Part shown: positions 41,896 through 51,790 of the stretch, piece after piece
Layout: every line of letters begins with the position of its first letter
Numbering within the stretch: position 1 is the stretch's first letter
Assembly (NCBI GenBank): GCA_965230485.1
Contig: CBDDLA010000001.1
Span: 3,596,001-3,660,000, forward strand
Length of the DNA: 64,000 bases
Direction: 5' to 3'
Source: Putridiphycobacter sp965230485
Lineage (GTDB): Bacteria; Bacteroidota; Bacteroidia; Flavobacteriales_D; Crocinitomicaceae
Position numbers and translations under genes: made by a program
The notes under the pieces: generated by a model
Seen by the model: the letters and a program-made list of their open reading frames with translations, nothing else
What the model was told of the DNA's origin: nothing
Databases searched by the model: none

Positions 41896-44697
41896 ATGAC
41901 TCCCGATCATCCAAAAAAACTCTTCTTATTAGATGCATTTGCTTTGATTTATCGTGCTTATTATGCGTTTATTAAAAATCCTAGATTAAATAGTAAAGGT
42001 CAAAATACTTCTGCTGCTTTTGGATTTACCAATGCCATGCTCGACATCATTAAAAAAGAAAAACCAACCCATATGGCGGTAGTTTTTGATGCACCCGGTG
42101 ATACTAATCGGGTCAGCGATTTTTCTGATTATAAGGCTAACCGAGAGGAGATGCCAGAGGACATCAAGAATATGCTGGAACCCATTAAGGAGATTATTAC
42201 AGCATTTGATATCCCTATATTAATTATGCCAGGGTACGAAGCAGACGATATCATAGGGACCATTGCCAAGCGTGCAGAAAAAGAGGGCTTTGTTACTTAT
42301 ATGATGACACCTGACAAAGATTTTGGTCAGTTAGTATCAGAAAATATTTTTATGTACAAGCCAGGAAGAGGAGGGAAGCCTGCTGAAATTTGGGGTGTAG
42401 AAGAGGTGAAGGCTAAATTTGAGGTAGACGATCCGATTCAGGTCATTGATATTTTAGGATTATGGGGAGATGCGGTAGACAATATTCCTGGAATTCCTGG
42501 AATAGGAGAGAAAACCAGTAAAAAACTCATTAAGCAATATGGTTCAGTAGAGGGCTTAATTGAACATGCAGATGAGTTGAAAGGGAAACAAAAAGAGAAT
42601 GTCATTAATTTTGCTGAACAAGGTTTAATGTCGAAATTATTAGCGACCATTATCCTTGATGTACCAATCGAATTTGATGAAAAAGCCCTGGTGAAAACTG
42701 AGCCGGATCCAGAGAAAATAAAAGCCATTTTTACGGAATTAGAGTTTAAAAATATGGCTAAAAGGGTTTTGGGCGAGGAAATCATTATTCCGTCAGCCAA
42801 ATCAACAGATGGTCAATTGGACTTATTTGGGACACCCCAAATGGCCATGGATACTGAGGTAAAAGAGGAGAATGAAGGCATGGTGAGAACCATTGCAGAT
42901 GTTGAGGCAGATTATCAATTAGTAGTTTCAAAAGAAAAAAGACAGCAAGTATTGGACTTGATTTTGAAAGAAAAATCAGTTTGTTTTGATACAGAAACAA
43001 CTGGGTTAGATCCACTAACCTGTGATATTGTAGGGTTAGCCATCTCGTATAAAAAAGGCACTGGTTTTTACATTGTGACACCAAAAGGAGAAGAACAATC
43101 CATTTTAGAGGAGTTTAAGCCATTTTTCGAAAGTGAAAGTATCGAGAAAATAGCTCATAATCTAAAATACGATTTAAAAGTGATTGCTAAATATGGTGTT
43201 GAGGTCAAAGGTCCTATTTTTGATACTATGATCGCGCATTACTTGTTCAATCCTGATGGGAAACATAATATGGATTATCTGTCTGAATTGTATTTAAACT
43301 ATAAACCAGTTTCTATTGAAACCTTAATCGGTAAAAAAGGAAAAAATCAACTTAATATGGGCGATTTAGAGCCTGAAAAAATTGCTGATTATGCATGTGA
43401 GGATGCCGACATTACTTTGCAACTCAAACACATTTTCCAAAAAGAGATTGATAAACCACATTTAAAAGATTTGTTTTACAATCTGGAAATGCCATTAGTG
43501 CCTATTCTGAGAGATATGGAATTGGAAGGCATTAACATAGATGTACCATTGCTTGAGCAATTTTCGGCAGATTTAGAAAAGGATTTAACAAAACTTGAGG
43601 CAGATATTAAAACGCTTGCCGGTGTGTCAGACTTTAATTTAGATTCTCCACGTCAATTAGGTGAGGTTTTATTTGATGTGATGCAAATTGATGCGAAAGC
43701 GAAAAAAACCAAAACAGGGCAATACTCGACCAGTGAAGATACTTTGCAAAAACTGGTTGATAAGCATGAAATTATTCCTCATATTTTAGATTACCGTTCG
43801 CTTAAAAAATTAAAAAGCACCTATGTAGATACTTTTCCTCTATTAGTGAATGAAAAAACAGGGAGAATTCATACTAGTTATATGCAAACCATTGCTGCCA
43901 CTGGTAGATTGAGCTCAAATAATCCAAACCTACAGAACATTCCTATTCGAACAGAACGGGGGAGGGAGATGCGAAAAACTTTTATTCCTAAAAACGAGTC
44001 TTACCAACTAATGGCAGCTGATTATTCTCAAATTGAGTTAAGAATTATTGCCGCTTTGGCTAAGGAAGATAATATGATTAAAGCGTTTAAGGATGGCATT
44101 GACATTCACACGGCCACTGCTGCGAAAGTATTTGAGGTAGACGATATCAAAAATGTAACATCTGACCAGAGAAGATCAGCCAAAGCAGTGAACTTTGGAA
44201 TTATTTACGGACAATCTGCCTTTGGATTGGCGCAGAATTTAGGAATTAAGAGAAGAGAAGCGAAAGCGATTATTGATAGCTACTTTGAACAGTATCCAAA
44301 AATCAAAACTTATATGGCTGAAGCGGTAGAATTTGCAAGAGAACATGGTTATGTTGAAACCATTATGAAACGCCGCAGGTATTTAAAAGACATTCAATCT
44401 GGTAATGCCATAGTGAGAGGCTTTGCTGAACGAAATGCAGTGAACGCTCCAATTCAAGGATCCGCAGCTGACGTGATCAAAATCGCTATGATTAAGTTGG
44501 CAGCAGCCATGAAAAAAGCCAATTTAAAGTCGAAAATGCTTTTGCAGGTGCATGATGAATTGGTATTTGATGTAGCACAGGGTGAAGAAGATCAATTAGC
44601 AGAAATGGTTAAAGAAAATATGGAACAAGCTGTTGACATGGAGGTGCCGTTGGATGTTGAGTATAAGATAGCTAATAATTGGTTGGAAGCACATTAA
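41896..44697 (+). CDS. polA: DNA polymerase I
   Basis: A 933-residue polymerase I with all three domains: 5'-3' exonuclease (1 to about 290, DAFALIYRAYYAF and the Asp-rich GYEADDIIG), 3'-5' exonuclease with intact Exo I (DTET, Asp365), Exo II (HNLKYDLK) and Exo III (YACEDAD), and the polymerase with motif A DYSQIELR (Asp709), the O-helix RRSAKAVNFGIIYG and motif C VHDELVF (Asp887). So both exonucleases look active and proofreading is retained. It serves Okazaki fragment processing and repair. A small exported-protein gene begins 2 nt after the stop. Confidence 0.97.
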   Translation: MTPDHPKKLFLLDAFALIYRAYYAFIKNPRLNSKGQNTSAAFGFTNAMLDIIKKEKPTHMAVVFDAPGDTNRVSDFSDYKANREEMPEDIKNMLEPIKEIITAFDIPILIMPGYEADDIIGTIAKRAEKEGFVTYMMTPDKDFGQLVSENIFMYKPGRGGKPAEIWGVEEVKAKFEVDDPIQVIDILGLWGDAVDNIPGIPGIGEKTSKKLIKQYGSVEGLIEHADELKGKQKENVINFAEQGLMSKLLATIILDVPIEFDEKALVKTEPDPEKIKAIFTELEFKNMAKRVLGEEIIIPSAKSTDGQLDLFGTPQMAMDTEVKEENEGMVRTIADVEADYQLVVSKEKRQQVLDLILKEKSVCFDTETTGLDPLTCDIVGLAISYKKGTGFYIVTPKGEEQSILEEFKPFFESESIEKIAHNLKYDLKVIAKYGVEVKGPIFDTMIAHYLFNPDGKHNMDYLSELYLNYKPVSIETLIGKKGKNQLNMGDLEPEKIADYACEDADITLQLKHIFQKEIDKPHLKDLFYNLEMPLVPILRDMELEGINIDVPLLEQFSADLEKDLTKLEADIKTLAGVSDFNLDSPRQLGEVLFDVMQIDAKAKKTKTGQYSTSEDTLQKLVDKHEIIPHILDYRSLKKLKSTYVDTFPLLVNEKTGRIHTSYMQTIAATGRLSSNNPNLQNIPIRTERGREMRKTFIPKNESYQLMAADYSQIELRIIAALAKEDNMIKAFKDGIDIHTATAAKVFEVDDIKNVTSDQRRSAKAVNFGIIYGQSAFGLAQNLGIKRREAKAIIDSYFEQYPKIKTYMAEAVEFAREHGYVETIMKRRRYLKDIQSGNAIVRGFAERNAVNAPIQGSAADVIKIAMIKLAAAMKKANLKSKMLLQVHDELVFDVAQGEEDQLAEMVKENMEQAVDMEVPLDVEYKIANNWLEAH

Positions 44698-44699
44698 TA

Positions 44700-45233
44700 A
44701 TGAAGCATATATTTTTTGTTTTTCTTTTTATATTTTTTTCGGGTTTTTCATTCTCTCAAAAATCTGACACTTGCCAAACTTTAGTTTTTGAAGATGAATC
44801 CTTAAGAAAACCAAAAGTTTTTAAAGATGGAAGTCAAATAACTATTTGGTCTGGTGCTAGAAATAGAAAACTTTATGGTAAACTAAAAATTTTATCAGAT
44901 TCTTCAATTGCAGTTGGAACAGATTCTATATTCCTCGAAGATATTAATATCGTTAAAATAAAAAATATGTTTTTAGAAAAAACAGGCGGGAAATTTATGA
45001 TATACGGTGGAGTTACCAGTGGTTTAGGTGTGCTAATGATTCATAGGAGTCTTAAAAAAATAGAAGAAAGCACAGCAAATATAATTTATGTAATACCGTT
45101 GCTAACAGGTACCATCCTAACAGCAATTGGACCTGTTATTTCGGCTACAGGTCTTTCACTTGTTATTATTGGAAATAGTAAAAAACTGAAAATTAAATCT
45201 AATCCCGAGGTGATAACTATTGAGAATAGATAA
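44700..45233 (+). CDS. Exported small membrane protein, paralogue A
   Basis: A 177-residue protein with a signal peptide (about 1-20, cleavage near FSFSQ). The ATG at 44700 is preferred over a GTG inside polA. A beta-rich exported part with GSQITIWSG and GKLKILSDSSI is followed by two hydrophobic helices near the C-terminus and a short basic tail. The protein encoded at 47.58 kb has the same layout and motif order, so the two are paralogues. No known family. It follows polA so closely that it is probably cotranscribed with it. Confidence 0.7.
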   Translation: MKHIFFVFLFIFFSGFSFSQKSDTCQTLVFEDESLRKPKVFKDGSQITIWSGARNRKLYGKLKILSDSSIAVGTDSIFLEDINIVKIKNMFLEKTGGKFMIYGGVTSGLGVLMIHRSLKKIEESTANIIYVIPLLTGTILTAIGPVISATGLSLVIIGNSKKLKIKSNPEVITIENR

Positions 45234-45499
45234 TTAGATGTCTTGTGAAGTTTACTTATCTGATCACAAATAAATTACTACATTTTTTAACGTGTTAAGA
45301 TTTAAAGTTTATGGAATTTTAGCAGAAAACTGGTTGAAGAAAAATTAATTTTTTTGAGCAATAAAGTAGCTGTGACGATTATATTATAGGATACAATGTC
45401 ATATTGTAAACTCAATTATTCATACCGATTAGATTTTAGTATTTGTATCTTTCAGTGAATTTATTACATTAATTTATTAAATTATTTGAATTGGCAAGC
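45234..45499. other. AT-rich intergenic region
   Basis: A 266-bp gap before the CarboxypepD_reg gene. No ORF, tRNA or strong hairpin is seen. A TATCTTTC at about 45447-45454 is a near match to the -7 consensus and may be part of the promoter of the next gene. Confidence 0.4.
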
Positions 45500-47485
45500 A
45501 TGAATAAAGTGTTACTCTATATAGCCCTGTTGTTTAGCACCACTGGATTTTCTCAGGAAGTCATTCAAGGCAAGATCTTAGATCAAGATACTAAAGCACC
45601 AATGCCCTTTGCCTTTTTAATTAAAAAGAGCACCAATAAAGGCGCCATTACCAATACAGATGGTTTCTTTAATTTGTTATGTGACCCTTCAGATACGGTT
45701 ACCATATCATACGTTGGATATGAGTCAGCCATAGTACCAGTAAGTTATTTTTTAACGGATTCTATCTTTTACTTAAAGGAAAAAGCAAGTATGTTAGCCT
45801 CAGTCAATGTGGTCGGAAAAGTAGATTTATCTAAATATTTAAAAGCGTTTAAAAAAGCAAAAAAAAACCTAGTAGCCTCTAAACCATATGAATCTAAAGC
45901 ATACTTTACGCTGGAATCTAGTCATGAAGATAGGCCAATTGAGCTACTTGAGTGTTATTATAATGCTGAGTTGCACAATCAAGGAATTAAGCAATTAAAA
46001 CTTAAAAACGGAAGAATTGGTCTGGCAGAGCTAGAAACTAGCTATTTTGTAAGTCTACATACCACTTATGTAATGGAAAGGTTTAATTTGCTTTATAAAA
46101 GTAATTCAGAGTTTCCGTTTAATCCGCTTCATTTTCCACTCCGAAAAATAAAGCAGCTATACACCATTAAACTATTTAGTTTAACAGATGACATATTTGC
46201 GCTGGAGTTTATTCCAAAAGAGCAAAATATGGAATTGTTTTATTCTAAAATTTGGGTCGATCAAAAATTACAACACATTGTAAAAATTGAAGTATCGCAG
46301 TCAAACTTAAAAAAACATCCTTTTGTAGAAGTAGATGCGGGTCATAAAATGGACAGCTTAAATTTTCGTATGATGTATTCGTTTGATAATTCGGACCGCC
46401 AGTTATTAAATAAAATAGAATTCGATTATGATTTTTACTACTTCAACACAGTCACAGAGCGTCGAATTGGTACGCAAGGTGTCTTTTTATTTTATGAAAA
46501 GGATACCTTGTTTAATTTACCTTATAATTCGTTAAAAGAATCTTCGTTATCTGACTATGATAGGATCGTTAATCAACCCCATAACCCAAAATTTTGGGAC
46601 TATAACGAAGTATTATCTCCTAGCCAGAAAGTCATGCAAACACGGGCGTTTTTTGAACAACATGGGCTTTTGCTTAATTTTTCAAAATTAGCATTATTTA
46701 ATTCTGTTTTTAAGAATAGAATCATGGCCTGGAATGCCAATAGATTTAGGTTATATGATATTAATGGCGATAGAAATTATCAGTTGAGTCCTGAAAAACT
46801 AGATATCAGCAATAAGGCCATTATCAGATCACAATTGTATGAATTTAGTTATGGGATTTATCTTGACCGGAACGACATCAATGATAGCACTTTTTATACC
46901 TCGAGTACGCTTATTAATTTCGAATCATCTTTCTACTATCTAAAAACCAACCGATTTACTGAAAGTTTGATTAATATGGTATTCGACATTGTAGAAATTG
47001 AGAATCGAAAAATGATTAACACGTTAAATTCTCAAAATTGGTCCTTGACTCAAGTGGACTCTATTTATATGCTGACCAATCGAAATGCCAAAAGAAATGT
47101 GAATCAATTTATAAAAAAAACAGAGCACGGAAAAGAAGAGGAAAACATGCTAACCTATATTCATGAAATTGATTCAGTTTTAGGGGTTCAAAACGAAAGG
47201 TTGGTTCGAAGCACGTTCAGTATGCATGAAGACGAATTGGCGGATTATTACATCAAAGAAGTATATAATATAGGAAATGCTCTATTAGAATTAAGGAAAT
47301 TTGAAGTGGCATTAAATGTCTTAAAAATAGGTGAATATTTTGGAGATACCAACCCTTGGGTTTATTATAATTTGGGTATTTGTTATTTTGAATTAGACGA
47401 AATAGATCTTGCTTGTGAAAACTTCAAAAAAGCAAAAGAAAATGGAGAAACTATTGATAAAATATTTGCTGATCTGTGCCGATAA
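45500..47485 (+). CDS. CarboxypepD_reg-like protein with C-terminal TPR
   Basis: A 661-residue exported protein. Signal peptide (about 1-18, GFSQ), then a CarboxypepD_reg-like beta-sandwich (about 20-105: GKILDQDTKAPMPFA, TNTDGFF, SYVGYES) as found at the N-termini of TonB receptors. No plug or barrel follows; instead comes a long unclassified region, and at the C-terminus (about 585-661) a TPR-like pair (ALLELRKFEVALNVL, YYNLGICYFELDEID). The domain mix suggests a periplasmic or surface scaffold. It sits between two paralogous small membrane proteins. The ATG at 45500 is chosen over a TTG three codons upstream. Confidence 0.75.
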   Translation: MNKVLLYIALLFSTTGFSQEVIQGKILDQDTKAPMPFAFLIKKSTNKGAITNTDGFFNLLCDPSDTVTISYVGYESAIVPVSYFLTDSIFYLKEKASMLASVNVVGKVDLSKYLKAFKKAKKNLVASKPYESKAYFTLESSHEDRPIELLECYYNAELHNQGIKQLKLKNGRIGLAELETSYFVSLHTTYVMERFNLLYKSNSEFPFNPLHFPLRKIKQLYTIKLFSLTDDIFALEFIPKEQNMELFYSKIWVDQKLQHIVKIEVSQSNLKKHPFVEVDAGHKMDSLNFRMMYSFDNSDRQLLNKIEFDYDFYYFNTVTERRIGTQGVFLFYEKDTLFNLPYNSLKESSLSDYDRIVNQPHNPKFWDYNEVLSPSQKVMQTRAFFEQHGLLLNFSKLALFNSVFKNRIMAWNANRFRLYDINGDRNYQLSPEKLDISNKAIIRSQLYEFSYGIYLDRNDINDSTFYTSSTLINFESSFYYLKTNRFTESLINMVFDIVEIENRKMINTLNSQNWSLTQVDSIYMLTNRNAKRNVNQFIKKTEHGKEEENMLTYIHEIDSVLGVQNERLVRSTFSMHEDELADYYIKEVYNIGNALLELRKFEVALNVLKIGEYFGDTNPWVYYNLGICYFELDEIDLACENFKKAKENGETIDKIFADLCR

Positions 47486-47580
47486 TGTCTTATAAGAAGT
47501 TGTCAAATAATTAGTTAAAATACTATATAGCTCGTTAATTATTTTCTATATTGTGGTTTCAAAATGGTAACCTTACAATA

Positions 47581-48120
47581 ATGATAAAACTAATCATTGC
47601 TCTGTTTCTAAGTCTTAGTTCTGCAAGTCAGATAAAAGCACAAGAAATGGATAGTACTTTAGCCATTTTCTTTAATGAAGAATTCGGAAAATCCCCAGTT
47701 ATAAAAGAGAATGGTAAGCAAATTATTGTTTGGGTCGGCGAATCAAATAAGATGTTATCAGGCAACCTGATTATTTTGTCTGACTCAACTATTTTAGTAG
47801 GTTCAGATTCGGTTAGCCTGTTGAGCATTAATGCAACCACCAAAGCCAAAAAAAATAGAGTCGCAGCAGGTATTATAGCTATGCTGGGGGGAGCTACTTC
47901 AGCTGGTTTGGGTGTATTATTGTTTGTTGAATTGAATAAATTTGTAGATAATAATTTATTTCTCTTTCTCATTGCTTTACCAGTTTATGCTATAGCAGGA
48001 GGTTTGGTGGCAGGAGGTACGTTAGCAGCAGGAGTGGGAACCGTAACACTTGTTTCAGGTGCACCTACAAAAGTTAGATTAAAAGCGCCACCTGTAGTGA
48101 AATATAAATTTAATATGTAG
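47581..48120 (+). CDS. Exported small membrane protein, paralogue B
   Basis: A 179-residue protein with a signal peptide (about 1-20, IKAQ). The exported beta part (NGKQIIVWVG, NLIILSDSTILVGSDS) aligns by eye with paralogue A at 44.7 kb; a central basic stretch and two C-terminal hydrophobic, Gly/Ala-rich helices follow. The C-terminal tail is basic. Function unknown. It starts 95 nt after the CarboxypepD_reg gene and may be in the same transcript. Confidence 0.7.
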   Translation: MIKLIIALFLSLSSASQIKAQEMDSTLAIFFNEEFGKSPVIKENGKQIIVWVGESNKMLSGNLIILSDSTILVGSDSVSLLSINATTKAKKNRVAAGIIAMLGGATSAGLGVLLFVELNKFVDNNLFLFLIALPVYAIAGGLVAGGTLAAGVGTVTLVSGAPTKVRLKAPPVVKYKFNM

Positions 48121-48205
48121 CTGAGTTAAATTACTATCCTGCTTTAATAAGCCTTTTCAATTTAAAAAATTGATAGAATTATTCCCAATATCATTCAAAA
48201 GCAAT

Positions 48206-48213
48206 TATTTTTG
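48206..48213 (+). promoter_or_regulatory. -7 element (TATTTTTG) before the S46 peptidase gene
   Basis: A perfect TAnnTTTG 20 nt before the ATG at 48234. It overlaps an in-frame GTG (48213), so it argues against that codon as start. Confidence 0.42.
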
Positions 48214-48233
48214 TGGGTCAATCAAATAAACAT

Positions 48234-50381
48234 ATGAAGAATATACTAGTATTATTTTTGTTGGGATTTATTACACTTTCAGCAAAAGCTGATGAAGGGA
48301 TGTTTATGCCTTTCAACTTAAAGCAGATTTATAAAGACATGAAAGCTGCCGGTTTAGCCATGTCTTACAAGAAAATTTACCATGAAAAGAAACCAAGTGT
48401 TTCAGATGCGATTGTATCGCTTGGCGGTTTCTGTACGGCTGAAATAATCTCACCTAAAGGATTATTGTTAACAAATCACCACTGTGGTTATGATGCCATT
48501 AGGGAGCAATCTACGCCTGACAATGATTTATTAACAGATGGATTTTGGGCCAAAAATTTGAACGAAGAAAGACCAATTAAAGGCCTCACAGCCTCTATAG
48601 TTGTTAAAGTTGAAGATGTGTCGGACCGTGTGAATGGCATATTAACTGACGCCATGACTGAAGATGACAGAAGCGCTGCTATTAAAAAGATCTCTGCAGA
48701 GATAGTAGAAGAGGCTACTGAAGGAAACAATTATAAGGCGATTGTTAAACCATTTTTTGAGGGCAACGAATTTTATTTATTCGTATCAGAGGTTTTTCAA
48801 GATGTTCGTTTGGTTGGCGCACCCCCATCAGCCATTGGTAAGTATGGAGGAGATACAGATAACTGGATGTGGATTAGACATACAGGTGATTTTTCAATGT
48901 TTAGAATTTATGCTGATGAAAATAATAAACCTGCCATGTTTGCTATGAACAATAAGCCTTACCAACCTAAACACCACTTACCAATATCAATAAAAGGTGT
49001 TGAGAACGGTGACTTTACCATGATTATGGGGTATCCAGGAAGTACGGATCGCTATTTGACTTCAAGAGGTGTTAAAATGGCTGTTGATTTAGACCAACCG
49101 TCGAGGGTTAAAGCCAGAGCAGAAAAATTGGATATCATGAAAAAAGACATGAAGGCGAGTAACGCAGTTAGACTGCAGTATGCATCTAATTATGCTCAGG
49201 TTAGTAATTATTGGAAGTACTTTATTGGACAAACAGAACAATTAAAGAGAAATAAAGTATACGACAAGAAAAAAGCCATTGAAGCTGATTTTCAAAATTG
49301 GGTAAAAGCTGACCCTACAAGACAAAAAAAGTATGGATCCGTTCTAACTGATATTGAGTCATCATACAAAGTACTTAGTAAATATAACCCAACCAGGGTT
49401 TATTTTTATGAAGCGGTCTATTCAATTCCTTATAATCAATTTTTAATTCAAAATACTCGATTATATAAAGCGCTAACAGAGGAATCTGATAACGAAGAGC
49501 AATTGGAAAAATTAATTGGGTTTTACAAAGGAAATGCTGAAAGTACTTATGAGGGTTTCAATTTGGAAACTGAGAGAAAGCTAGTGTCTAATCTATTAAA
49601 GATGTACTTGGAGAATGTGCCTAAAGAACAATATTCTGAAGAGTTAATGAGTGTTTATCAAAAATCGAAAACTGATGTGGCAAATTTTGTTGCTGTAGAA
49701 ATGGAGAATTCATTGTTTGGAAGTAAAGAAAAATACTTGTCATTTTTAGACAATCCTGATGCTGAAAAGATGAAGAAAGATCAACTATTCATTTTAATGC
49801 AAGATTTATTAGCAAATTATCGAAAAATAAATGCAAGCGAGGAAGTCAAAAAGGCAAACCAGAAACTGGCTAAGGCTAATCGGTTATTTGTGTCAGCACT
49901 CCGTCAAATGAATCCCGATAAAAAGTACTATCCAAATGCTAACTCTACTTTACGTTTAACCTATGGAACAGTGAGTAGATATAAAAAGAGTGATGGTATC
50001 CTCTATGACTTTTATACAACCATTGAAGGTTTAATGGCCAAAGAGAATCCTAATGATGATGAATTTATTGTACCTGCTAAACTAAAGGAACTTTATCATA
50101 AAAAGGATTATGGCCGTTATGGTCAGGATGGAACACTAAGGGTTAACTTTATCTCAAATAATGATATTACTGGCGGAAACTCTGGAAGCCCTGTGATGAA
50201 TTCAAAGGGAGAGTTGATTGGTTGTGCTTTTGATGGCAATTGGGAAGCCATGAGTGGGGATATAGCTTTTGAAACCACGTTTCAAAGGACCATAAGTGTT
50301 GATATCAGATATGTATTATTTGTCATTGATAAATATGGTGGTGCCACTAATCTTATTGAAGAAATGACAATAGTGGAATAA
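48234..50381 (+). CDS. S46 family dipeptidyl-peptidase, DPP7 type
   Basis: A 715-residue exported serine peptidase of family S46. Signal peptide 1-19 (SAKAD). The catalytic His lies in TNHHCGYDAI (about 80-89) and the nucleophile in GGNSGSP (Ser650). In this family the residue 18 positions after the nucleophile sets P1 preference: Arg in DPP11 (acidic P1), Gly in DPP7 (hydrophobic P1). Here it is Gly668 (CAFDGNWE), so hydrophobic P1 is expected. It removes dipeptides from peptide N-termini in the periplasm, which fits a peptide-feeding lifestyle. Single gene ended by a terminator. Confidence 0.92.
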   Translation: MKNILVLFLLGFITLSAKADEGMFMPFNLKQIYKDMKAAGLAMSYKKIYHEKKPSVSDAIVSLGGFCTAEIISPKGLLLTNHHCGYDAIREQSTPDNDLLTDGFWAKNLNEERPIKGLTASIVVKVEDVSDRVNGILTDAMTEDDRSAAIKKISAEIVEEATEGNNYKAIVKPFFEGNEFYLFVSEVFQDVRLVGAPPSAIGKYGGDTDNWMWIRHTGDFSMFRIYADENNKPAMFAMNNKPYQPKHHLPISIKGVENGDFTMIMGYPGSTDRYLTSRGVKMAVDLDQPSRVKARAEKLDIMKKDMKASNAVRLQYASNYAQVSNYWKYFIGQTEQLKRNKVYDKKKAIEADFQNWVKADPTRQKKYGSVLTDIESSYKVLSKYNPTRVYFYEAVYSIPYNQFLIQNTRLYKALTEESDNEEQLEKLIGFYKGNAESTYEGFNLETERKLVSNLLKMYLENVPKEQYSEELMSVYQKSKTDVANFVAVEMENSLFGSKEKYLSFLDNPDAEKMKKDQLFILMQDLLANYRKINASEEVKKANQKLAKANRLFVSALRQMNPDKKYYPNANSTLRLTYGTVSRYKKSDGILYDFYTTIEGLMAKENPNDDEFIVPAKLKELYHKKDYGRYGQDGTLRVNFISNNDITGGNSGSPVMNSKGELIGCAFDGNWEAMSGDIAFETTFQRTISVDIRYVLFVIDKYGGATNLIEEMTIVE

Positions 50382-50408
50382 ATAATTAATCCATTAAAGT
50401 ATCTACAA

Positions 50409-50441
50409 TAAAAAAGCCTGATTTTCTATCAGGCTTTTTTT
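50409..50441. terminator. Bidirectional terminator between the S46 and CutA-like genes
   Basis: Perfect stem AAAGCCTGAT / ATCAGGCTTT with a 5-nt loop, A run on the left and T run on the right, between convergent genes. Confidence 0.9.
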
Positions 50442-50461
50442 ATATCGTGTTGGTCTTTTTA

Positions 50462-50797
50462 TTAATTATTTGTATTACTCGCATTAGCCCGCACCTCCGT
50501 TTTTGACCTTATGTCATCAGCAAAGCTATCATTGGTCTGAGTTATTGGTAATGAAAAAATTGGAGGATCAATGCCATGCTTTTGAACTATAAAATCTGAA
50601 ACTTTTGAAAATAAATTCGCTTTAGTCTGAGCGGTAATGACTGTATGAATAGTTTTGGTGACTTGATCATCAATAATTGTAAAATATTCGTTGTCAGAAT
50701 CAATAGACGCACTGGCAACTAATCTATTTTCCAATAAATCATTAACTAAGTCTTTCGCTTTTTCCGAACGGTCTAAATATATTATTAAATTTATCAT
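50462..50797 (-). CDS. CutA1-like protein (divergent)
   Basis: A 111-residue protein whose pattern recalls CutA1: a first strand INLIIYLD, a helix with EKAKDLVNDLLENRLVASASI (compare the KAL..LLE..LAACV of CutA1), a middle strand pair, and PPIFSLPIT in place of the PEIIALPI segment. The hallmark Trp/Tyr residues of the family core are weak or missing, so the assignment is tentative. CutA proteins are trimeric and linked to copper tolerance and signalling. It lies 83 nt beyond the stop of the TonB/DUF4249 pair on the same strand. Confidence 0.55.
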   Translation of the reverse strand: MINLIIYLDRSEKAKDLVNDLLENRLVASASIDSDNEYFTIIDDQVTKTIHTVITAQTKANLFSKVSDFIVQKHGIDPPIFSLPITQTNDSFADDIRSKTEVRANASNTNN

Positions 50798-50880
50798 CTT
50801 ACTTTTTCCTATAAATTTAAGGACAAAAATTCATTTACTAATATTTATATTTACTATATACTAAATTAGTTTTATTTATA

Positions 50881-51786
50881 TTATTCAAAGATAGTTGTAT
50901 CGGCGACGGTTGAAGAGGAGCCAAAAATACCATAACCATTTTCAATATTAGAATACACTGGTACAGGTTCGGCAAACGGATTACCTAAATTGTTTTGAAA
51001 GATTGACTTAGTGATATAATAATTGTAGAAATCGTAATTCAATGATGAAACTTCAATGATAACGCGTGTTTTATATCCTTCTTGATTCGGATAATAACTT
51101 CCGGCGTAAGTAAATGTTTTAAAATTATAAGAATTATTTTTAAAATTGGCGTCGCTAAAAAGGAACCTATCACCACAACTAGACCCTTCTAAGAGGTCGC
51201 TTTGAGGGTATTCAATAATAAAATCGTTAGAGCATGAGTAGGTGTTTAACCAAGGTTCATAATAAAACTCTCCATTAATTATGGCAGAATCGTCTGTGAA
51301 TTCCCCCCATTTCATAGTCACCTGATAGTAATTGTCTTCATTCACTATATCAGTTAAAAGAACATTAGAATTTAAGCTGTTATTGTCCAATTCCTCAATG
51401 GTAACCTTGGTGTTACTTATTGGAGAACTAATGCTCGTAACGGCAGTGACATCATCAAACCCTTCCTTGCTGGCCTTTAAATTATATGAACGACCATTTT
51501 TCACTGTATATGGCAAAACATAAAGACCATCTTTAAAGTTAAGGTTACCTAATTTAGTACCATTTTCGAATAATTCAACAGTGGCATTTTGCACAATTGG
51601 AAAGGTTGTTTTATCGTACAATAAATCTCTACTTTCAGATAAGGATAGTTTAATTGTGTCTTCTTCGGGAGATAAAATACAATTCACAACAAGCTTAGGT
51701 TTTATTGTATCTCTATCTATTTCAATGGCTTTTTGGCAACTGAATATAAATAATGAGCAAAAAACGATAGATATAATTTTTTTCAT
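50881..51786 (-). CDS. DUF4249 family lipoprotein
   Basis: A 301-residue lipoprotein (signal ending LFIFSC, Cys at 17). The CQKAIEID start, LVVNCILSPEEDTIKLSLSES strand region and the 60s GATVELFENG-like segment (here QNATVELFENG) match DUF4249. The open frame extends 52 codons upstream into the receptor gene, but the ATG at 51786 gives the lipoprotein signal. It starts 4 nt after the TonB receptor stop. TonB receptor/DUF4249 pairs are common in Bacteroidetes, and the lipoprotein presumably works at the outer membrane with the receptor. Confidence 0.87.
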   Translation of the reverse strand: MKKIISIVFCSLFIFSCQKAIEIDRDTIKPKLVVNCILSPEEDTIKLSLSESRDLLYDKTTFPIVQNATVELFENGTKLGNLNFKDGLYVLPYTVKNGRSYNLKASKEGFDDVTAVTSISSPISNTKVTIEELDNNSLNSNVLLTDIVNEDNYYQVTMKWGEFTDDSAIINGEFYYEPWLNTYSCSNDFIIEYPQSDLLEGSSCGDRFLFSDANFKNNSYNFKTFTYAGSYYPNQEGYKTRVIIEVSSLNYDFYNYYITKSIFQNNLGNPFAEPVPVYSNIENGYGIFGSSSTVADTTIFE

Positions 51787-51790
51787 CACC

